Shown here piece after piece: positions 34,723 through 43,892 of a DNA stretch of 64,000 nt. This stretch comes from Conexibacter stalactiti (lineage in GTDB: Bacteria; Actinomycetota; Thermoleophilia; Solirubrobacterales; Solirubrobacteraceae). The position numbers and the translations under genes were made by a program. Numbering within the stretch: position 1 is the first letter of the stretch; each line of letters opens with the position of its first letter. Under the pieces are notes generated by a model. The model was not told the origin of the DNA. It saw only the letters and a list, made by a program, of their open reading frames with translations, and did no database searches. Location of the stretch: NCBI RefSeq assembly GCF_035967765.1, contig NZ_JAYWIT010000007.1. One strand, given 5' to 3'.

Positions 34723-35418
34723 ATGCACGTGCGGATCCGACTGTTCGCGATGCTGCGCGAGCGCGCCGGCGCGAGCGAGCTGGAGCTCGAGCTGCCCGAC
34801 GGGGCGCGCGTCCGCGACGCGCTCGCGGCCCCGCAGGTCGCGGAGCTCGCGGGCGGCCTGTCGCTCGTGATGGCCGTCAACCGCGAGTACGCCTCGGAGG
34901 ACGCCGTGCTGTCGCCCGGCGACGAGCTGGCGCTCGTGCCGCCGGTGTCGGGCGGGGCGGGCGACGCGCCCGCCGAGCCCGTGGCTGACGGCGCGACCGG
35001 CGACGCCGTCCACGTGCGCGTCACCGACGCGCCGCTGACGCTCGACCCGCTCGTGGCGCTGGTGCGCGACCCGCGCGCCGGCGCGGTCGTGACCTTCTCC
35101 GGCGTCACGCGCGACGTGCCGTCGCTCGTCTACGAGGCGTACGGCGAGATGGCGCTCGCGCAGATGGGGGCGATCGTGCGCGAGGCGATCGAGCGCCACG
35201 GCCTCTGCGCCGCCGCCGCCGAGCACCGCGTCGGGACGGTGCCGCTGTCGGAGCCGTCGGTGCTCGTCGCCGTCTCGGCACCGCATCGCCCCGAGGCGTT
35301 CGCCGGCGCCCGCGAGATCATCGATCGCATCAAGGCCGCCGCGCCGATCTGGAAGCAGGAGGTCGACAAGGGCGGCGCCGCGACCTGGGTCGACGGCACC
35401 ACCCCGCCGCTCGGCTGA
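34723..35418 (+). CDS. moaX: MoaD-MoaE fusion, molybdopterin synthase
   Basis: 231-residue fusion of both molybdopterin synthase subunits, which converts cyclic pyranopterin monophosphate to molybdopterin. Residues 1-80 are the ubiquitin-like MoaD (MHVRIRLFAMLRERAG) ending in the double glycine Gly77-Gly78 (VPPVSGGAG); after an Ala/Pro linker, MoaE occupies about 100-231 with FSGVTRD, the arginine in SAPHRPEAF and Lys211 in PIWKQEV. In M. tuberculosis MoaX a similar fusion is known and is cleaved after the GG so that the thiocarboxylate can form; the same is expected here. The ATG at 34723 is fixed by the MoaD N terminus and the TACCCT 6 bases before it. Confidence 0.92.
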   Translation: MHVRIRLFAMLRERAGASELELELPDGARVRDALAAPQVAELAGGLSLVMAVNREYASEDAVLSPGDELALVPPVSGGAGDAPAEPVADGATGDAVHVRVTDAPLTLDPLVALVRDPRAGAVVTFSGVTRDVPSLVYEAYGEMALAQMGAIVREAIERHGLCAAAAEHRVGTVPLSEPSVLVAVSAPHRPEAFAGAREIIDRIKAAAPIWKQEVDKGGAATWVDGTTPPLG

Positions 35419-35723
35419 GCCGGCGCTCCCCCGCAGCACGCCCGTGACCCAGTAGCGCCACCGCCCGCTGATCGGGTCGGGGTGTCTCCTGATGCCGTGG
35501 CCCCATCTTGCGCGGGTCAGGAGCACCTGTCTACCCCAAGGATCTGTGGTTTGCCGCGGCCACATCGGCGGCGACCATATGCCTGTTGTGGCGGGCGATT
35601 CGCGGATCGGCGCCGATCGCGCGAGAGGATTTGCGACGCCGCGCGTGAGGCGTCGCGAAGTGGGGGTGAACGGCGACGCGCGCCGGGTGCGGTGCGCGGG
35701 GCGCGGGGGCGCGGGGCGGCGCG
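35419..35723. other. 305-base intergenic region without a supported gene
   Basis: No coding frame with good support. It contains an 8-base perfect stem, GCGACGCC (35633-35640) / GGCGTCGC (35649-35656), probably a terminator between the convergent moaX and tenA genes. On the minus strand a frame around 35440-35560 encodes VLLTRARWGHGIRRHPD, which vaguely recalls toxin-like nuclease signatures but has no start or intact fold; it may be a gene relic. Base composition is slightly less GC-rich near 35520-35600. Confidence 0.4.
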
Positions 35724-36470
35724 TCAGGCGGCGGCCGGCTCCAGGCGCCAGGCGGCGTCCCAGAAGGCCAGCTCGTGGCGGCTGCTCTCGGAGAAGATGG
35801 AGTGGAGGCGGGTGCGGGCGGCGGGGGAGGCGGCGTCGCCGAGCTCGTCCATCAGGCCGCGGCACCAGCCGACAAGCGCCTGAAACTCCGGGTCGGCGTA
35901 CGTCGCGATCCAGCGTGCGTAGGGGTTGGCGGGGGCAGCGGACGCGGCGGGGGCGGGCGCGGATGATGCGGCGAGGGCGGGCGCGGACGATGCGGCGGGG
36001 GCGGGCGCGGCGGCCGCGGGCTGCGCCGCCGCGAGCCGCTCACCGACCTCGGCGTAGCCCCACATGCACGGCAGCAGCGCCGCGACCAGCTCGGCGAAGT
36101 CGCCGAGCGCGGCGGTGCGCAGCAGGAAGTCGACGTACGCGCGCGTCGTCGGTGTCGCCGGCTCGGCCTCCAGCTCGGCGGCGGCGATGCCCCACTCGGC
36201 CGCGAAGGCGCGATGGAGATCCATCTCCGTCACGAGGATCGCCTGCGTCAGCTCGGCGAAGCGGCGCATCGTCGCCAGCTCCGGCGCCCGCGCGCAGCCG
36301 AGCGCCAGCAGCCGTCCGTAGTCGACGAGGTAGACGTAGTCCTGCCGCACGAAGTGGCGGAAGCGGTCGAGCGGCAGCGTGCCTTCGCCGATCCCGCGCA
36401 CGAACGGATGCGCGTGCTGAGCCTCCCATGTCGCCGCCGCCGCGGCGCGCAGCTCGTCGCTGAAGGGCAA
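35724..36470 (-). CDS. tenA: TenA-family aminopyrimidine aminohydrolase with low-complexity insert
   Basis: 248-residue TenA (thiaminase II) protein, which hydrolyses aminomethyl-pyrimidines for thiamin salvage. Asp44 (RQDYVYL), Cys135 (LLPCMWGYAE) and Glu233 (SSRHELAFWD) match the B. subtilis catalytic residues Asp44, Cys135 and Glu205; the 28-residue shift of the last is explained by an Ala/Ser/Pro insert at about 149-182. That insert is encoded by a 24-base tandem repeat. The start is a TTG (LPFSDELRAA) 2 bases after the ferritin stop, so there is no room for a thiamin riboswitch. An all-helical bundle is expected to tolerate the insert as an external loop. Confidence 0.85.
   Translation of the reverse strand: MPFSDELRAAAAATWEAQHAHPFVRGIGEGTLPLDRFRHFVRQDYVYLVDYGRLLALGCARAPELATMRRFAELTQAILVTEMDLHRAFAAEWGIAAAELEAEPATPTTRAYVDFLLRTAALGDFAELVAALLPCMWGYAEVGERLAAAQPAAAAPAPAASSAPALAASSAPAPAASAAPANPYARWIATYADPEFQALVGWCRGLMDELGDAASPAARTRLHSIFSESSRHELAFWDAAWRLEPAAA
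35944..36015. repeat. 24-base minisatellite inside tenA
   Basis: Three tandem 24-base units (35944-35967, 35968-35991, 35992-36015) with one to a few differences each encode the in-frame octapeptide SSAPA-P/L-AA. Purine-rich on the plus strand (GCGGCGGGGGCGGGCGCGGA start). Likely variable in copy number between strains. Confidence 0.75.
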
Positions 36471-36472
36471 CC

Positions 36473-37006
36473 TCAGAGCGCGCCGCCGGCGGCGTTCGGC
36501 GCGGTCGGATCCGAACCCTCGTCGCGCGGCTGCTCGCGCGCCAGCCAGTCCTCGATGTCCATCGGCCGGTCCGAGAGGCGCTCCGCGATCGTCAGCAGGT
36601 CCGACATCGAGGCGACCTCCTCGATCTGCTCCTTCAGGAACCACTGCATGAACTGCTCGCTCTGGAAGTCTCCCTCCTCGCGCGCGACGCCGACGAGCGC
36701 GCCGATCTGCTCGCTGACGCGCTTCTCCTGCTCGAGCGAGAGCGCGACCGGGGCGACGACGTCGGCGAAGACGGTCTCCGGCGCGCGCACGCCCGGAACG
36801 GTCACCTCCTCGTCCGCGTCGAGCAGGTACTGCACCATCATCATGGCGTGGTTGCGCTCCTCCAGCGCCTGCGCGTAGAAGAACTCGGCCAGCCGGGGGA
36901 GCGTCAGCGCGTCGTAGTAGACGGCGACCGCGATGTACTGCTGCGAGGCGGCGAACTCGTAGGCGATCTGCTCGTTGAGGCGCTCGACGAAGCGGGTGGC
37001 GGGCAT
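36473..37006 (-). CDS. bfrB: ferritin, BfrB type
   Basis: 177-residue non-haem ferritin that oxidises Fe(II) and stores iron in a 24-mer cage. Ferroxidase ligands are Glu17 (YEFAASQQY), Glu50 and His53 (LEERNHAMMM), Glu94 (LEQEK), Gln127 and Glu130 (FMQWFLKEQIEE). The C-terminal tail with Pro, Asp and a final GGAL resembles mycobacterial BfrB. An AGGAG site precedes the ATG. The tenA start follows its stop by 2 bases. No regulator is adjacent, but the DtxR/MntR-type repressor at 7.2 kb is a candidate. Confidence 0.94.
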   Translation of the reverse strand: MPATRFVERLNEQIAYEFAASQQYIAVAVYYDALTLPRLAEFFYAQALEERNHAMMMVQYLLDADEEVTVPGVRAPETVFADVVAPVALSLEQEKRVSEQIGALVGVAREEGDFQSEQFMQWFLKEQIEEVASMSDLLTIAERLSDRPMDIEDWLAREQPRDEGSDPTAPNAAGGAL

Positions 37007-37106
37007 GGGACTCCTGGGATCTCGGGTTCGCTCGAAACGGGCCCTGCGGAGGGCAGGCAGCGATCGTAGAGGACCGGCCTGTCCGCAAACATGCCGGTTC
37101 CAGGGC

Positions 37107-37112
37107 TATCCT
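37107..37112 (+). promoter_or_regulatory. -10 hexamer TATCCT, leaderless type
   Basis: TATCCT is 7 bases before the ATG at 37120 and no Shine-Dalgarno intervenes. Confidence 0.45.
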
Positions 37113-37119
37113 CCCCGGA

Positions 37120-38067
<948 letters not shown>

Positions 38068-38081
38068 CCGAAGCGACGAAA

Positions 38082-38106
38082 GGCCGGAACTCCCGCGGTT
38101 CCGGCC
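38082..38106 (+). terminator. hairpin between epimerase and sugar transferase
   Basis: GGCCGGAAC-TCCCGCG-GTTCCGGCC is a perfect 9-base stem with a 7-base loop ending 17 bases before the next ATG. Without a T run it may reduce rather than end transcription. Confidence 0.5.
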
Positions 38107-38123
38107 CGTTGCAGAAGGAGGTC

Positions 38124-39659
38124 ATGCAACGAGTGGCGAACGGCGCGCTGAACGTCGACGAGCAGCATCCGGGCCGGCCGGCCGACGTCGCCGCGCTGTC
38201 CGACAGAGACGTGCGCCGCAAGCGCCCGCCGGCCTTGTCGTTCCTGCTGCGCCTCGTCACGCTGCGCAAGCTGCTGCGGATCGCCTCGCTGCTCGCGCTC
38301 GACTTCGCCGGCGTCTGGCTGGCGCTGTTCACCGCGCTGCTGCTGAAGGCGCTGATCAAGGGCGAGCACGATCTCGCCTCCGGCGTCGAGCTGGCCTCCG
38401 GCCAGACACGCGACTTCCTCGCCTTCGCCTACCTGCTGACGGTGCTGCTGTTCGCGCGCTCGGACCTCTACGCCGACCGCCCGCGGCGCCCCGGGCTGAC
38501 GCGGATCGTCACGTCGCTGTTCCAGGTGACGGTCGTGGCGCTGATCTTCGCCGTCGTCAGCGGCCAGGAGTTCAGCAGCTATTACCTCTTCTACGGCACG
38601 CTCGGCTTCGCCGTGCTCTACGTCTCGTCGTTCCGCTGGCTGCACACGGAGGTGACCGGCTTCCTGCTGAGCCAGGCCGGCTACACGCGGCGCACACTGC
38701 TGGTCGGCAGCGGCAAGCACATCGACCAGGTCGCGCACGCGCTCGCGGGCGGCTCCGGTCGTGAGATCGAGATGGTGGGGTACATCTCGCTGACGCCCCG
38801 GCCCGACAACGGCCTGCGCTCGCTCGGCGCGCTCGCCGACCTCGGCGCGGTGCTGGAGCGCGATCGCGTGCAGGAGGTGATCATCGCCGACCCCGACTTC
38901 CCGCAGGAGCAGGCGGTCGAGCTGGTCGACACCTGCCACCAGCGCGGCGTCGAGGTGCACATCGCGCCGTCGACGATGGAGATCCTCGTCCAGCGGGCGG
39001 AGTTCGTGCCGGGCCAGAGCCTGCCGCTGTTCACGCTCAAGCCGCCGGTCTTCGAGGGCATCGACTTCGCCGTCAAGCGCACGTTCGACCTGATCGGCGC
39101 GTTCGTGATCCTGCTGCTGCTGTCGCCGTTGCTGCTGACGATCTCGATCGCCGTCAAGCTGACCTCGCGCGGCCCGATCCTCTACCGCTCCGCGCGCCCC
39201 GGGATCGGCGGCCTCCCGTTCGACTGCTTCAAGTTCCGCACGATGCGCAACGACGCCGGCGTCACCGATGAGGAGCTGGAGCTGCTCAACGAGGCCGACG
39301 GCGCGCTCTTCAAGATTCGCGACGATCCGCGCGTCACGACGGTCGGCAGACTGCTGCGGCGCTTCTCGCTCGACGAGCTGCCGCAGCTCGTCAACGTCGT
39401 GCGCGGCGAGATGTCGCTCGTCGGCCCGCGACCGCTGCCGATGCGCGACTTCGAGCGGCTGGAGGAGTGGCACAAGAAGCGTTACCTCGTGCTGCCCGGC
39501 ATCACCGGCCTGTGGCAGGTCTCGGGCCGCTCCGAGCTCGACTTCGACGATCTCGTGCGGCTCGACTTCCTCTACCTCGAGCGCTGGTCGGTCGCGCTCG
39601 ACCTCGTGATCCTGCTGAAGACGGTTCCGGCCGTCGTCACGCGGCGCGGCGCCTTCTAG
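38124..39659 (+). CDS. polyprenyl glycosylphosphotransferase (initiating sugar transferase)
   Basis: 511-residue WbaP/EpsE-type enzyme that moves a sugar-1-phosphate from its nucleotide donor to undecaprenyl phosphate, the first step of repeat-unit assembly. Four N-terminal helices (about 55-170), a CoA-binding-like soluble domain (LLVGSGKHIDQ...), a re-entrant helix (FDLIGAFVILLLLSPLLL), then the catalytic C-terminal domain with KFRTMRNDA, DELPQLVNVVRGEMSLVGPRP and LPGITGLWQVSGRS. The start at 38124 has an excellent GAAGGAGG Shine-Dalgarno. Probably the entry point of the polysaccharide made by this region. Confidence 0.92.
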   Translation: MQRVANGALNVDEQHPGRPADVAALSDRDVRRKRPPALSFLLRLVTLRKLLRIASLLALDFAGVWLALFTALLLKALIKGEHDLASGVELASGQTRDFLAFAYLLTVLLFARSDLYADRPRRPGLTRIVTSLFQVTVVALIFAVVSGQEFSSYYLFYGTLGFAVLYVSSFRWLHTEVTGFLLSQAGYTRRTLLVGSGKHIDQVAHALAGGSGREIEMVGYISLTPRPDNGLRSLGALADLGAVLERDRVQEVIIADPDFPQEQAVELVDTCHQRGVEVHIAPSTMEILVQRAEFVPGQSLPLFTLKPPVFEGIDFAVKRTFDLIGAFVILLLLSPLLLTISIAVKLTSRGPILYRSARPGIGGLPFDCFKFRTMRNDAGVTDEELELLNEADGALFKIRDDPRVTTVGRLLRRFSLDELPQLVNVVRGEMSLVGPRPLPMRDFERLEEWHKKRYLVLPGITGLWQVSGRSELDFDDLVRLDFLYLERWSVALDLVILLKTVPAVVTRRGAF

Positions 39660-39681
39660 CCGCTGCCGCGCCCGCCGGGGC

Positions 39682-40068
39682 CTAAGCCGCGCGCCGCTTC
39701 TCCAGCGCCGCCGCGACCCGCTCGCGCAGCTCCTGCGGGCTGAAGGGCTTGCGCACGTAGTCGTCGGCACCGGCGTCGAAGCCGCTTCTGACGTCGGCCT
39801 CCTGCACGCGCGCGGTCAAGAGGATCACCGGCACCTCCTGGGTGCGCGGGTCGGCGCGCAGCTCGCGCGTGACGTCATAGCCGGTCAGCTTCGGCATCAT
39901 CACGTCGAGCACGCAGAGGTCGGGCAGCTCCTGCCGCGCCCGCTCCAGCGCCTCGGCGCCGTCGCGCGCGACGAGCACCTCGTAGCCCTGCCGCTCCAGC
40001 CGGAAGGCGACGAGCGTGAGGATGTCCTCGTCGTTGTCGGCCACCAGGATCCGGGTCGTCTCGCTCAT
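39682..40068 (-). CDS. single-domain response regulator
   Basis: 128-residue CheY-like receiver. Asp11/Asp13 near the N terminus, phosphorylation site Asp55 (CVLDVMMPKL), Thr in LLTAR and Lys in VRKPFSPQEL are all present, with no output domain. Its ATG overlaps the stop of the sensor kinase (ATGA), so it is the cognate receiver. It may relay to another protein, or control an effector by direct contact. Confidence 0.92.
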   Translation of the reverse strand: MSETTRILVADNDEDILTLVAFRLERQGYEVLVARDGAEALERARQELPDLCVLDVMMPKLTGYDVTRELRADPRTQEVPVILLTARVQEADVRSGFDAGADDYVRKPFSPQELRERVAAALEKRRAA

Positions 40069-43049
40069 GCCCCGCGCGCTCCATTTCCGTTCGCGGCCTG
40101 CTCGGCCGGTCGCTCGTCGTCGCTCGTCGTCCGCAACGGCAGCAGGACGCGGAAGGTGGTGCCTCTGCCGACCTCGCTCTCGACCTGGATGCGGCCGCCG
40201 TGGCCCTCCGCGATCGCCTGGCAGATCGAGAGGCCGAGGCCGATGCCCGGGATCTCCTCGGCGACGGCCGTGGAGGCGCGGAAGAAGCGGTCGAAGAGAC
40301 GCGCCTGCTCGGCGGCGGGGATGCCGATGCCGGTGTCGGTGACGGCCAGCTCGGCCTCGTCGCCGCGGTTGCGCAGCGCGACGGTGACGCTGCCGCCGGC
40401 CGGCGTGAACTTCAGCGCATTGGAGATCAGGTTGTCGACGAGCTGGCCGAGGCGGTCGGCGTCGCCGCGCATCTGCGGGACCGGCTCGGTGGTCGCGGTG
40501 ACGGTCACCTGCGCCTGCTCGGCGCGCGGGCGGGCGCCGTCGACGGCGTCGCGCACGACCGTCTCCAGCGACGCGCGGCCATGCTCGAGGTTGAGCGTGC
40601 CGGCCTCGACCTGGGCGACGAACAGGAGGTCCCCGACGAGCCGCTGCAGCCGCTTACCGTTGCGCTCGACGATCGCGAGGAAGCGCTTCTGCTGCTCGTT
40701 GACCTCGCCGGCCTCCTCCTCCAGCACCAGCTCGACGTAGCCGACGATCGACGTCAGCGGCGTGCGCAGCTCGTGCGAGACGAGCGCGAAGAACTCGTTC
40801 TTGAGGCGATCGGCCTCGGCCTCGGCGGCGCGCTTCTCGGCGACCTGGACGACGAGCCCGGCGATCCCGTCGAGCGTGTCGAGCAGCTCGGTGTCGGGCG
40901 GGGTGCCCTCGTGCTGCCAGTACTGCATCACGCCGACCGCGTGCGGACCGCGCCCGACCGGTATCGCGGTCGTGATTCCCACGTTCGCCTCGGCCGGCGC
41001 GCCGTCGGTGGCGAGCAGCTCGCCGGCGACCGCGGCCCAGCCGGCCTCGCCGGCCGACCAGACGCGTCCGGGCAGCCCGGCGCCGGGCTCGTGACCGCCG
41101 TCGCGGACCTGCCGTACGAGGCCGTCGAGCGCCTCGGCCTCCGGCGCTCGCCAGATGCCGGCGCAGCGCAGCCGCCCGTCGGGCTCCGGCACCCAGAAGG
41201 CGACCAGCGGCCACTCCATCGTCTCGCCGAGCGCGGCCAGCGTCGGGTCGATCAGCTGCTCGCGCCCCTCGACCTCGGCCAGCACGCGGCTGACGGCGCC
41301 GCGCGCCTCGCGCTCGCGCTCGCGCAGCAGCCGGCTGCTGATGTCGCGCACGAACGCGTTCGTGCGCCAGCCGGTGCCGACGCGCAGCGGCACGATCGAC
41401 AGCTCGACCGTCAGCTCGCGGCGGTCGCGGGAGCAGGTGGTCACGGCGAAGCGGTGGGTGCGCGTGCCGACGTACTCGGCGTCGGCGAGCAGCTGGTCGT
41501 AGCGGTTCTCGAACGTCTGCTGCTCGCTCGGCGGCACGATCAGGTCGGGGATCCGTCTGCCGACCGCCTCCTCGACCGACCAGCCGAACAGCGCCTCGGC
41601 CTGCGGCGACCAGTCGAGCACGACGGCGTCGTGGTCGGCGGCGATGTAGGCGTCCTGCGCCGTCTCCAGCACGGCCTGGTTGACCTCGGCGTGGTGCTGC
41701 GCGTAGCGCGTGGCGAGCGCGCGCACGAGGCCGACGGCGGCCGGGTCGGCGAGCCGGCCGGCGAGGTCGATCGCGGTCGCCGAGAACGGCGCCTCGCCGA
41801 CCCGGCCGAACGACAGCACGCCGGCGACGCGGGTCGACCCCAGCAGCGGCAGGTGCAGCTCGTGGCGCAGCGCGGCCTCGCCGCCGAAGGCGGGGATCGT
41901 CAGGCCGCCCTCGCCGTGCTCGACGTGCACGGCGCGGCGCTCGGCGAGCGCGCGCCCGGCGAGGCCGCTGCCCGGCTGCAGCCGGCGCGGCAACCGTGAG
42001 CGGTCGAAGCCGCGCGCGCTGCTGAGCAGCAGCGGACCCTCCGGGTCGGTCACGTCGAGCGTGTACAGCAGCCCGGCGTCGGCGTCGAGCACGTCGCCGA
42101 TCTCCTCCAGCAGCACGTCGCCCAGCTCCTCCAGCTCCGCGGCGGCCGAGATCCGCGCGACGACGCGGTGGAAGGCGTCGCCACGCTCCTTCTCGCGCGC
42201 CAGCTCCTCCAGCGTCCGCTCCAGCTCGCCCTGCTGCGCCTCCAGCTCCGCGTTCTGGTGCTCCAGCTCGTCGCGACTGTGCTGGGCCGAATCGGCCATC
42301 TCGTTGAAGGCATCGATCAGCGTGCGCGCCTCGGCGACGCCGCCGGCCTCCGCGCGCGCGTCGAACTCCCCGTTCGCGCGGCGCGTGGCGGCCGCTGCGA
42401 CGCGGCGGATCGGCACGACGACGAGCCTCGACAGGTAGCCGCCGTAGAGCACGACCAGCAGCGGGCAGACGATCAGGCCCAGCAGCGCGAAGAAGGTGGC
42501 GCGGTCGGCGGCGGCGTCGCTGTCCTCGCGCACCGCGGCGGCATGCTGCCGCTCGGCGCGCTCGAGCGCGGAGAAGTCGGCGCGGATCGCGTCGACGCGG
42601 CGCTTGCCTCTGCCGCTGGCGACGACCGCGCGCGCGGCGGCCGGGTCGTCGGTGGCGAGCGTGACCTGACCGGGGACGTATCTCCCGACGTACTCGTCGA
42701 CCTTCGCGATCGCGCTCTCGGCGAGCGGCCGGCGGCCGTTGGAGGTTGACGCCGGCAGCGCGTCGAGCAGCGCCCGCTCGGCGCCGGCCAGCTCGCGTCT
42801 GGCGTCGTCGTAGGGTGCGAGGAAGGCCTCGTCGCCGGTGAGGATGAAGCCGCGCTGCGAGGTCTCGGCGTCGATCACGAGCCGTTCGAGGCGGTCCGCG
42901 GCGGCGATCGCGGTCAGCGAGCGGGCGAGGTCGCGGTTGGCGTCGTGCAGTCTGTCGACCGAGTGCAGCGTGACGGCGAAGGCGGCGGCGACGACCAGCA
43001 GCAGCAGCGCCGCGCCGATCGCGAGGCGGCCGTTGAGACCTCTCATCAC
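40065..43049 (-). CDS. multidomain sensor kinase: CHASE3-HAMP-GAF-PAS-GAF-HisKA-HATPase
   Basis: 994-residue membrane kinase. Helix 1 (8-28), a CHASE3-like extracytoplasmic domain with ETSQRGFILTGD (about 35-180), helix 2 (185-208), HAMP (about 210-262), a coiled coil (EHQNAELEAQQGELERTLEEL), GAF (295-445), PAS (455-570), GAF (585-735), HisKA with His759 (SHELRTPLTS), and HATPase with Asn877 and DTGIGIP. The start is a GTG at 43049 or the ATG one codon later; both overlap the CheR stop. CheR-kinase-receiver operons like this occur in actinobacteria as non-flagellar signalling modules. Signal unknown. Confidence 0.9.
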   Translation of the reverse strand: MMRGLNGRLAIGAALLLLVVAAAFAVTLHSVDRLHDANRDLARSLTAIAAADRLERLVIDAETSQRGFILTGDEAFLAPYDDARRELAGAERALLDALPASTSNGRRPLAESAIAKVDEYVGRYVPGQVTLATDDPAAARAVVASGRGKRRVDAIRADFSALERAERQHAAAVREDSDAAADRATFFALLGLIVCPLLVVLYGGYLSRLVVVPIRRVAAAATRRANGEFDARAEAGGVAEARTLIDAFNEMADSAQHSRDELEHQNAELEAQQGELERTLEELAREKERGDAFHRVVARISAAAELEELGDVLLEEIGDVLDADAGLLYTLDVTDPEGPLLLSSARGFDRSRLPRRLQPGSGLAGRALAERRAVHVEHGEGGLTIPAFGGEAALRHELHLPLLGSTRVAGVLSFGRVGEAPFSATAIDLAGRLADPAAVGLVRALATRYAQHHAEVNQAVLETAQDAYIAADHDAVVLDWSPQAEALFGWSVEEAVGRRIPDLIVPPSEQQTFENRYDQLLADAEYVGTRTHRFAVTTCSRDRRELTVELSIVPLRVGTGWRTNAFVRDISSRLLREREREARGAVSRVLAEVEGREQLIDPTLAALGETMEWPLVAFWVPEPDGRLRCAGIWRAPEAEALDGLVRQVRDGGHEPGAGLPGRVWSAGEAGWAAVAGELLATDGAPAEANVGITTAIPVGRGPHAVGVMQYWQHEGTPPDTELLDTLDGIAGLVVQVAEKRAAEAEADRLKNEFFALVSHELRTPLTSIVGYVELVLEEEAGEVNEQQKRFLAIVERNGKRLQRLVGDLLFVAQVEAGTLNLEHGRASLETVVRDAVDGARPRAEQAQVTVTATTEPVPQMRGDADRLGQLVDNLISNALKFTPAGGSVTVALRNRGDEAELAVTDTGIGIPAAEQARLFDRFFRASTAVAEEIPGIGLGLSICQAIAEGHGGRIQVESEVGRGTTFRVLLPLRTTSDDERPAEQAANGNGARGA

Positions 43050-43777
43050 GCCGGCCGCCGGTAAGCGTGGGGTCCGGCCGGCACGAGCCCGAGCGCGGCC
43101 GCGTCTCTGAGCCGTTCGGCGCGGCCGAGCAGCAGCACGCCGCCCGGCGCGAGCGCCGCGGCCAGCAGCGCGTCGAGCCGCTCGCGCGCGGCGGCGGTGA
43201 AGTAGATCGCGACGTTGCGGCAGAGGATCAGCTGCCAGCTGCCGCCGGGCGCCGCGCCGGCGAGCAGGTCGCGGCGCTCCCAGCGCAGCCGCAGCCGCAG
43301 CTCCGCCTCGGGCAGCTCGGCGGTGCCGGCGCGCGCCCGTTCGACGTTCTCCTCCAGCAGGTCGCTGCCGAGCAGCTGCGCCCGCTCGAGGCCTCCGAGC
43401 CGGCTCAGGACACGCCCGGCGGAGATCAGCTCGGAGCCGTCGGAGCAGCCGGCCGACCAGACGCGCAGCCTGCCGGGGCGCGCCAGCAGCGGCGGCAGCA
43501 GCTCGCGTTCGAGCAGGTCGAACTGGTGCGGATCGCGGAATGGGCCGGTGACCGAGACGGCGATCGAGCGGCGGAAGCGGCGCAGCGCCGTCGGGTCGGC
43601 GGCCAGCCTGCGCGCGAGCGCGCCGGCGTCGGCGACGCCCTCGGAGGCCAGCGCGCGCCGCAGCTGCGTCGCGAGGTGCTCGTCACGGAAGCCGTCGAGC
43701 GGCAGCGCGCTCACGCGCGCGAGTGCGGCACGGTCGGCCTCCACGACCGTCGTCGCTGCGAGCTGCTGCGTCGACAT
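43046..43777 (-). CDS. CheR-type methyltransferase (divergent)
   Basis: 243-residue protein of the CheR family, which uses SAM to methylate glutamates on receptors. An N-terminal helical CheR_N domain (residues 15-75) precedes the SAM domain with WSAGCSDGSELIS, in place of the usual GCSTGEEPYS, and ILCRNVAIYF. The changed SAM loop (TGEEPY to DGSELI) could alter activity. No methyl-accepting receptor and no CheB esterase are in the window. The ATG at 43777 has AGAGGGG upstream. It is the first gene of the operon with kinase and receiver. Confidence 0.82.
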   Translation of the reverse strand: MSTQQLAATTVVEADRAALARVSALPLDGFRDEHLATQLRRALASEGVADAGALARRLAADPTALRRFRRSIAVSVTGPFRDPHQFDLLERELLPPLLARPGRLRVWSAGCSDGSELISAGRVLSRLGGLERAQLLGSDLLEENVERARAGTAELPEAELRLRLRWERRDLLAGAAPGGSWQLILCRNVAIYFTAAARERLDALLAAALAPGGVLLLGRAERLRDAAALGLVPAGPHAYRRPA

Positions 43778-43805
43778 CTGAACTCGGGATACCCCTCTGG
43801 GCTGG

Positions 43806-43821
43806 TCGCGCACGTGCGCGA
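43806..43821. promoter_or_regulatory. 16-base palindrome upstream of cheR-like gene
   Basis: TCGCGCACGTGCGCGA is a perfect palindrome 28 bases before the CheR ATG in a 115-base gap. Its position suits an operator, although GC-rich palindromes arise by chance more often here. Confidence 0.4.
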
Positions 43822-43892
43822 TGGTGGGAATGTGGCGCTTCCGGCCCCGAACCGGTCATCGGCGGGTGCGGTTCGCCGCTTGAGTCGCGGCG

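Noticed and set aside
36471..36472. Thiamin riboswitch before tenA
   Set aside because: tenA starts 2 bases after the ferritin stop, so there is no leader; no conserved riboswitch core was seen.
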